Of a stretch of DNA of 49,539 nt, positions 44,287-49,539 are shown piece by piece. The notes under the pieces are model-generated. The model had not been told where the DNA came from. It saw only the letters and a list, made by a program, of their open reading frames with translations, and did not search any database. The translations under genes were made by a program, and so were the position numbers. The DNA lies in contig NZ_JAAMQJ010000039.1 in assembly GCF_013523125.1 (NCBI RefSeq), positions 1-49,539 of the forward strand, written 5' to 3'. Position 1 is the first letter of the stretch. Every line of letters starts with the position of its first letter. The stretch is from Pseudomonas entomophila. GTDB lineage: Bacteria > Pseudomonadota > Gammaproteobacteria > Pseudomonadales > Pseudomonadaceae.

Positions 44287-46299
44287 ATGTCAGACTCTCC
44301 CGCTTCCCCCGCCCCACTGCACGCCCAGATCGACTGGGACGATCAGGGCCTGCCCCATTCGCGTCATTACGATGACATCTACTTCTCCCGCGAACAGGGC
44401 ATCGCCGAAACGCACTACGTGTTTCTGGAGCAGAATCGGCTGCCTGAGCGCTTCGCGGCCCTGGCGCCCCACGAATGCCTGGTGATCGGCGAAACCGGCT
44501 TCGGCACAGGGTTGAACTTCTACTGCGCCTGGCAGTGCTTCGCTGAACACGCCCCGGCCGAAGCACGGCTGCACATGATCAGTGTGGAGAAATTCCCGCT
44601 CACCGGTGTTGACCTGGAGCGGGCCGCGCGCCTCTGGCCCAGCCTGGCGGCGTTTTCCGAACCGCTGCTGGCGCAGTACGTCGCGGTGCACCCCGGCTTC
44701 CAACAGTTCAGCTTCGACGAGGGTCGGGTTACCTTGACCCTGCTGATCGGCGACGTGCTCGAGCAGTTGCCGACCCTCGACGCCCGGATCGACGCCTGGT
44801 TCCTGGACGGTTTCGCACCGGCCAAGAACCCGGACATGTGGACCCCGGCGCTGTTCGAACAGATGGCGCGGCTCTCGGTGCCCGGCACCACGCTGGGCAC
44901 CTTCACCACCACCGGTTGGGTACGGCGTGCGCTGATGGCGGCAGGCTTCACCTTGCGCAAGGTACCGGGACTGGGCAAGAAGTGGGAGATCATGGGCGGC
45001 ACGTTCACCGGGGCGTCGACCGATGGCGTACCGACGGATCCCATCGCACCCTGGTACCGTCGCCCCCCTGCCGTGCCAGGCCCGCGTCAGGCGTTGGTGA
45101 TCGGTGCCGGGCTGGCGGGCAGCGCCACGGCCCGCAGCCTGGCCAGCCGTGGCTGGCAGGTCGAGGTGCTGGAACGCCACACGGACGTGGCCCAGGAAGC
45201 CTCCGGCAACCCCCAGGGGGTGTTGTACCTGAAGCTGTCGGCCCATGGCACGGCATTGTCCCGGTTGATCCTGGCCGGTTTCGGCTATACCCGACGCTGG
45301 CTGACCCACCTGCAACGCGGCCACGACTGGGACGCCTGCGGTGTGCTGCAATTGGCGTTCGATGCCGCGGAAGCTGCCCGTCAGGCCAAGCTGGCCGACG
45401 CTTTCGACCCCAGCCTGCTGGCGACGGTATCGCGCGCGCAGGCCGAAGCGATCGCCGGGGTGGCGCTGTCGACGGGCGGCCTGTTCTACCCCGAGGGTGG
45501 CTGGGTGCATCCACCGGCGTTGTGCCAGGCGCAGCTGGCGCACCCACGGATCCAGGTCCGTGCCCATCGCCAGGTCCTGCGCCTGGCGCGGGTCGACGGC
45601 CTGTGGCAGGCCTGGGACGGCGAGCGACTGCTGGCCAGTGCGCCGGTGGTGGTGCTGGCCGGTGCCGCGGACGTCCGGCGTTTCGACGGCTGCGCCGACT
45701 TGCCGCTCAAGCGCATCCGTGGACAGATCACCCGGCTGCCCGCCACCGAAGGCAGTCAGGCACTGCGCACGGTACTGTGCGCACACGGCTACGTGGCGCC
45801 GCCTCGTGCCGGCGAACACACCCTTGGCGCCAGTTTCGACTTCCATAACCAGGACCTCACGCCCACCGTCCAGGAGCACCAAGGCAACCTGGACCTGTTG
45901 CACGAGATCTCCGACGACGTGCACACGCGCTTGCTCGGGGACGGCGCGTCGCCCGATCGCCTGCAAGGCCGTGCGGCCTTTCGCTGCACCAGCCCCGACT
46001 ACCTGCCGATCGTGGGCCCCCTGGCCGACCGCGGCCTCTTCGATGACCGGTACGGCGCCGTGCGCAAGGACGCCCGCCAAGTACCCGACCTGCCCTGCCC
46101 CTGGCTCGAAGGCCTGTACGTCAACAGTGGCCACGGCTCTCGAGGCCTGATCACGGCGCCCTTGTGCGGGGAACTGGTCGCCGCCTGGGTGACGGCAGAG
46201 CCGCTTCCGGTGCCACGTGAGGTGGCGCAGGCCTGCCACCCTAACCGGTTTGCTCTGCGCACGCTGATCCGAGGTGAACGTACGGCAGGCCACCGTTGA
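44287..46299 (+). CDS. mnmC: tRNA 5-methylaminomethyl-2-thiouridine biosynthesis bifunctional protein MnmC
   Basis: MnmC finishes mnm5s2U34 of tRNAs in two steps. The 670-residue fusion has an N-terminal SAM-dependent methyltransferase (DUF752, about 1-245: GETGFGTGLNFY binds SAM, DAWFLDGFAPAKNPDMW is the active loop), and a C-terminal FAD-dependent oxidoreductase (about 265-655: VIGAGLAGSATARSLASRGW, and a C-terminal NSGHGSRG motif). Both halves are complete. A -10-like TAAAAT lies at 44254-44259, upstream of the start. Confidence 0.95.
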   Translation: MSDSPASPAPLHAQIDWDDQGLPHSRHYDDIYFSREQGIAETHYVFLEQNRLPERFAALAPHECLVIGETGFGTGLNFYCAWQCFAEHAPAEARLHMISVEKFPLTGVDLERAARLWPSLAAFSEPLLAQYVAVHPGFQQFSFDEGRVTLTLLIGDVLEQLPTLDARIDAWFLDGFAPAKNPDMWTPALFEQMARLSVPGTTLGTFTTTGWVRRALMAAGFTLRKVPGLGKKWEIMGGTFTGASTDGVPTDPIAPWYRRPPAVPGPRQALVIGAGLAGSATARSLASRGWQVEVLERHTDVAQEASGNPQGVLYLKLSAHGTALSRLILAGFGYTRRWLTHLQRGHDWDACGVLQLAFDAAEAARQAKLADAFDPSLLATVSRAQAEAIAGVALSTGGLFYPEGGWVHPPALCQAQLAHPRIQVRAHRQVLRLARVDGLWQAWDGERLLASAPVVVLAGAADVRRFDGCADLPLKRIRGQITRLPATEGSQALRTVLCAHGYVAPPRAGEHTLGASFDFHNQDLTPTVQEHQGNLDLLHEISDDVHTRLLGDGASPDRLQGRAAFRCTSPDYLPIVGPLADRGLFDDRYGAVRKDARQVPDLPCPWLEGLYVNSGHGSRGLITAPLCGELVAAWVTAEPLPVPREVAQACHPNRFALRTLIRGERTAGHR

Positions 46300-46657
46300 G
46301 GCGCTGGCCGTTTGTCAGCTCGCCCTGCCGGACTTCAGTTGCCTTTGTACAAGGTGATAGAAAAAAGCCATTATTCACCTGACAAAATATTGTCGTACTG
46401 TACCAGCCAAGTAACACTACACTGGGTTTCAACAATAAGAGTGCGCGGAACCTTCCATCCCGCCTACCTATCGCAGTGTGGCACTCGATCAGGACATCGC
46501 CTGTCGGGAGGCTCTCCGATAGGGCTCGCGGTGCCTGATCCCATGGGCACGGCAGGCACGCTTGGACAGTCTTTCGGTGCAGAGCCGCATCGATCCGCCC
46601 GATAGCCAATTTTTTGGCGACTGAAGAACGTCACTTATTCCAGGGAGAAGCAACCCC
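46300..46657. other. Intergenic region upstream of the TolC-like gene
   Basis: This 358-bp gap is richer in A/T than its surroundings, particularly at 46340-46440, and probably contains the promoter of the TolC-like gene. It holds an inverted repeat at 46381-46394. AGGGAGAAGCAACCCC precedes the ATG. No small gene is convincing. Confidence 0.5.
46381..46394. promoter_or_regulatory. Candidate operator GACAA-N4-TTGTC
   Basis: GACAAAATATTGTC has 5-bp inverted arms and lies about 265 bp upstream of the TolC-like gene. It has partial similarity to binding sites of FleQ-like regulators, but does not match their consensus, so no regulator is named. Confidence 0.3.
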
Positions 46658-48031
46658 ATGCGCGTCATGACCCCCATCGCCAGCGCCGTGCTGCTGGCCA
46701 GCCTGTGTACGCACGCTCAGGCGATGTCGATCACCGAGGCCATTCAGACCGCGGTCGACCAACATCCGGAGGTCAGCTCCAACCGCAACAACCGCTTGTC
46801 CGCCGATGAGGACGTGAAATTCGCCAAAGGGGGCTTCTACCCGACCGTCGACCTGGTCGGTGGCTATGGGCGTCAGCGTTCCGACAACGCCAACACCCGT
46901 CGCCTCAATACCGATGGCACCACCAGCCGCGCCAAGGAAACCCTGACCTACAACCAGATCGATCTGCGCCTGCGCCAGCTGATCTTCGATGGCTTCGGCA
47001 CCTCCAACGAAGTGGGTCGTACCCAGGCGGTGGTCGACTCGCGCGCCTACTACACCCAGGCCATCGCCCAGGACGTCGCCCTGCGTGCCATCGAGGTCTA
47101 CCTGGAAGTGCTGCGCCGTCGCGAGGCGGTGACCCTGGCCAAGAACAACCTGCAGGCGCACCTGCGGGTCAACGACCAGATCGGCCTGCGCAGTGAGCGT
47201 GGGGTGGGCAGCACCGCCGACCTGGACCAGTCCCGCGCGCGTCTGGCCCTGGCCCAGACCAACCTGGACACCGCCGAGGTCGACCTGGCCGATGCCGAAG
47301 CCAACTTCTTCAGCGCCGTCGGCCGCATGCCCGACGAGCTGGAAACGCCGATCGACATCCAGCCGCAACTGCCGGCCACCCTCGACGAGGCCCGCCAGGA
47401 GCTGCAGGAGAACAACCCGTACCTGAAGTCGGCACAGGCCGACGTCAACGCGGCCGAGAAGCAGTACCAGGTCGCCCGCTCGACGCTCTACCCACGTCTG
47501 GACGCCGTGCTGGCCACCGGCACCACCGACAACCTGGGCGGCCAGCGCGGCCACACCAGCAATGATTGGCAGGCCGGCGTCGAGCTGAACTACAACATCT
47601 CCCGCGGCGGCAGCGACCGGGCGCGCGTGCAGTCGGACGCGTACAAGGTCAACCAGGCGCTGGACATCCGCAACAACGCCCTGCGCCAGCTCAACGAGAA
47701 CCTGAGCCTGTCGTGGAACGCCATGAACAACGCCATCAAGCAGCTGCCCAAGGCCCGCGAGTACGCCGAGACCACCACCCGCGTGCGCCTGGCCTATCAG
47801 GAGCAGTTCGGCATCGGCCAGCGGACCCTGCTCGACGTGCTGGACAGCGAGAACGAGTTGTACACCGCGGCTTTGCGCCTGAACGAAGTGCGCTACACCG
47901 GCGAATACTCCAAGTACCGCGTGCTGGCGACCATGGGCGACCTGTTGAGCAAGCAGCGGATCGTGCTGCCGGCCGAAGCGGTCGCGCGCAACGAGGTGCG
48001 CAACGAGGCCAGACTGCCGGCCATGCAATAA
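46658..48031 (+). CDS. TolC-family outer membrane channel of type I secretion (LapE/AggA-like)
   Basis: The 457-residue protein has a signal peptide (about 1-22, ending AQA) and two OEP repeats typical of TolC channels. Motifs near SITEAIQTAVDQHPEV, FGIGQRTLLDVLDSENELY and the closing YRVLATMGDLLSK match the LapE/AggA agglutination branch, which exports large adhesins by type I secretion. No ABC or membrane-fusion partner gene is next to it, so it must serve a system coded elsewhere or work with several. Confidence 0.9.
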   Translation: MRVMTPIASAVLLASLCTHAQAMSITEAIQTAVDQHPEVSSNRNNRLSADEDVKFAKGGFYPTVDLVGGYGRQRSDNANTRRLNTDGTTSRAKETLTYNQIDLRLRQLIFDGFGTSNEVGRTQAVVDSRAYYTQAIAQDVALRAIEVYLEVLRRREAVTLAKNNLQAHLRVNDQIGLRSERGVGSTADLDQSRARLALAQTNLDTAEVDLADAEANFFSAVGRMPDELETPIDIQPQLPATLDEARQELQENNPYLKSAQADVNAAEKQYQVARSTLYPRLDAVLATGTTDNLGGQRGHTSNDWQAGVELNYNISRGGSDRARVQSDAYKVNQALDIRNNALRQLNENLSLSWNAMNNAIKQLPKAREYAETTTRVRLAYQEQFGIGQRTLLDVLDSENELYTAALRLNEVRYTGEYSKYRVLATMGDLLSKQRIVLPAEAVARNEVRNEARLPAMQ

Positions 48032-48093
48032 GGCAGGCCTTTCGACCGACTGTACGGTCGATTGCAGCCCTGGCTGTATGGCAAGGCCTGCCT
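48031..48093 (+). terminator. Nested inverted repeat after the TolC-like gene
   Basis: AGGCAGGCCTT (48031-48041) pairs perfectly with AAGGCCTGCCT (48083-48093). Inside are a hairpin TCGACCG/CGGTCGA (48042-48061) and a small one CAGC/GCTG (48065-48076), so the RNA can form a three-way junction starting at the stop codon. No T-run follows; it may be a terminator-like or mRNA-protecting structure. Confidence 0.5.
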
Positions 48094-48203
48094 GAGGGCG
48101 CGCTAGGCTTCGAAGGTGATCGCGCAAGGGGATGGACGCTGACGACAAGTGCCCGCCTCCTGATCGGTCACCTTCATGTTCGCCGCGTAAAGGATCTACC
48201 CTC

Positions 48204-49394
48204 ATGTCCAGCGTCACCCCCATCCCCCGTCACCTGCTCGCCGACACCTCGCCCTCGGCCCTGGTCGCGGGCTTCATCGCCATGCTCACCGCCTACACCA
48301 GTTCGCTGGTGCTGATGTTCCAGGCCGGCCAGGCCGCCGGGCTGAGCAGCGTGCAGATCTCGTCCTGGATCTGGGCCTTGTCGATCGGCATGGCGATCTG
48401 CAGTGTCGGCTTGTCGCTGCGCTATCGCATGCCCATCACCGTGGCCTGGTCGACCCCTGGGGCGGCGCTGCTGATCACCAGCCTGGGCGGCGTCGCCTAC
48501 AGCGAGGCGATCGGCGCCTACATCGTCAGCGCACTGCTGGTGCTGGTCTGCGGGCTCACCGGCAGTTTCGAGCGGCTGGTGCGGCGCATCCCGGCGTCGC
48601 TGGCCTCTGCCTTGCTGGCCGGAATCCTGTTCAAGATCGGCAGCGAACTGTTCGTGGCGGCCGAGCACCGCACCCTGCTGGTGCTGGGCATGTTCTTCAG
48701 TTACCTGCTGGTCAAGCGCCTGTCGCCACGTTACTGCGTGCTCGCGGCACTGGTGGTCGGCACCGCCTTGTCCGGCGCGCTCGGCCTGCTCGACTTCAGC
48801 GGCTTCAGCCTGGAACTGGCCCGACCGGTGTGGACCACGCCGACCTTCTCGCTGGCGGCGACCATCAGCATCGCCCTGCCGCTGTTCGTGGTGGCGATGA
48901 CCTCCCAGAACATGCCGGGCATGGCCGTGCTGCGCGCCGATGGCTACACCGTACCGGCGTCACCCCTGATCAGCGCCACCGGCCTGATGTCGTTGCTGGT
49001 CGCCCCGTTCGGGGCCCATGGCGTCAACCTGGCGGCCATCAGCGCAGCGATCTGCACCGGGCCCCATGCGCACGAGGATCCTTCCAAGCGCTATGTCGCG
49101 GCGGTGTGGTGCGGGCTGCTGTACGCCGTGGCCGGGGTGTTCGGTGCGACCTTGGCGGCCCTGTTCGCGGCGCTGCCCAAGGAGCTGGTGCTGTCGATCG
49201 CCGCGCTGGCGCTGTTCGGCTCGATCATGAACGGGTTGAGCATGGCCATGGCCGAGGCGCGCGAGCGCGAGGCGGCGCTGATCACCTTCATGGTCACGGC
49301 GTCGGGGCTGACGCTGTTTTCGGTGGGATCGGCGTTCTGGGGGATCGTGGCGGGGTTGGTCGCGCAGGCGATTCTGACGGGGCGCAGGGGGTGA
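48204..49394 (+). CDS. benE: BenE-family benzoate/H+ symporter
   Basis: The 396-residue inner membrane protein has about 12 hydrophobic segments, and NMPGMAVLRADGY near 236-248 is the BenE signature, preceded by VVAMTSQ. BenE proteins import benzoate with protons; no benzoate catabolic gene lies in the window, so another aromatic acid could be the substrate. The ATG at 48204 was chosen since MSSVTPIPRHLLADTSPSAL is the usual family start. Confidence 0.9.
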   Translation: MSSVTPIPRHLLADTSPSALVAGFIAMLTAYTSSLVLMFQAGQAAGLSSVQISSWIWALSIGMAICSVGLSLRYRMPITVAWSTPGAALLITSLGGVAYSEAIGAYIVSALLVLVCGLTGSFERLVRRIPASLASALLAGILFKIGSELFVAAEHRTLLVLGMFFSYLLVKRLSPRYCVLAALVVGTALSGALGLLDFSGFSLELARPVWTTPTFSLAATISIALPLFVVAMTSQNMPGMAVLRADGYTVPASPLISATGLMSLLVAPFGAHGVNLAAISAAICTGPHAHEDPSKRYVAAVWCGLLYAVAGVFGATLAALFAALPKELVLSIAALALFGSIMNGLSMAMAEAREREAALITFMVTASGLTLFSVGSAFWGIVAGLVAQAILTGRRG

Positions 49395-49460
49395 GTGGCG
49401 AGTGGCGTTGGATGGGGATTTTTGAAAAGGGCAGGCTTCTGTGTTGATTTTGTGTATGTC

Positions 49461-49539
49461 GGGGGCCGCTTTGCGGCCCATCGCGGCCGGTCCGGCGCCC
49501 CGGCAGAGGCCGCTCCACCCGCAACGCGCCCCCTGCAGG
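49461..49539. repeat. Terminator-like hairpin and partial REP at the right edge
   Basis: GGGGCCGCTTTGCGGCCC begins a hairpin near 49462-49479, followed by ATCGCGGCC and further on by GAGGCCGCTCCACC, the arms of a pseudomonad REP-like sequence. The window ends inside it. It is 66 bp after the benE stop and may also act as the terminator. Confidence 0.55.

Overview
The window looks like a chromosomal segment of a fluorescent Pseudomonas, most like the P. putida group. The DNA is GC-rich, TTG and GTG starts are common, and the gene blocks are ones conserved in pseudomonads: yceD-rpmF-plsX-fabD-fabG-acpP-fabF-pabC-mltG-tmk, rluC/rne, and exbB-exbD-lpxK-ycaR-kdsB-ptp-murB. Intergenic REP/REPIN hairpins of the pseudomonad type (core GCGGGCAAGCCCGC or GCCGGCTTGCCGGC) occur at several places. 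This assignment comes from recognising gene families and order by eye; no database search was run.

Left edge (1-1851). This part is visibly poorer in GC and does not belong to the core. It holds the 5' start of an IS30-type transposase running off the edge, a C-terminal remnant of an unknown gene, a gene for an unknown two-helix membrane protein, and about 600 bp without a gene that ends in four directly repeated GTTTACA motifs. This DNA is joined abruptly to codon 100 of tmk (thymidylate kinase), leaving only the N-terminal half of an essential gene. The window therefore appears to contain one end of a genomic island or transposon inserted in tmk.

Core block 1 (2161-13751). A long minus-strand run encodes ribosomal protein L32 and type II fatty acid synthesis (PlsX, FabD, FabG, AcpP, FabF), followed by PabC (folate) and MltG (peptidoglycan). 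Its first gene, yceD, has an excellent sigma70 promoter placed so close to the ATG that the mRNA should be nearly leaderless. Maf/YceF diverges from it. SppA, an HAD phosphatase and RluC form a second minus-strand group that diverges from rne.

Central block (13752-30437). RNase E has the usual catalytic half and a long disordered tail with APREER repeats and a terminal NDPR motif. Two sensor kinases follow: a GAF-PAS HisKA_2 kinase and a large hybrid kinase with two kinase cores and two receivers. Next is the envelope operon (MurB, LMW-PTP, KdsB, YcaR, LpxK, ExbD, ExbB) with ComEC upstream, knitted together by 1-4 nt overlaps.

Right block (30437-49539). This contains a DUF2062 membrane protein, an ABC-2 exporter pair, a GST-like protein, FadE, a quinone oxidoreductase, the tail-specific protease Prc, a small XRE-regulator/partner pair, a DUF1232 protein, a lipoprotein FKBP isomerase, polyphosphate:AMP phosphotransferase, MnmC, a TolC/LapE-like channel and BenE. 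Intergenic regions here are rich in repeats: heptamer arrays, REPINs, a 198-bp tandem duplication, a perfect palindrome made of two DnaA boxes, and a three-way-junction-like inverted repeat.

No CRISPR array, rRNA or tRNA was seen. The most unusual feature is the split tmk and the repeat-bearing end of the element beside it.
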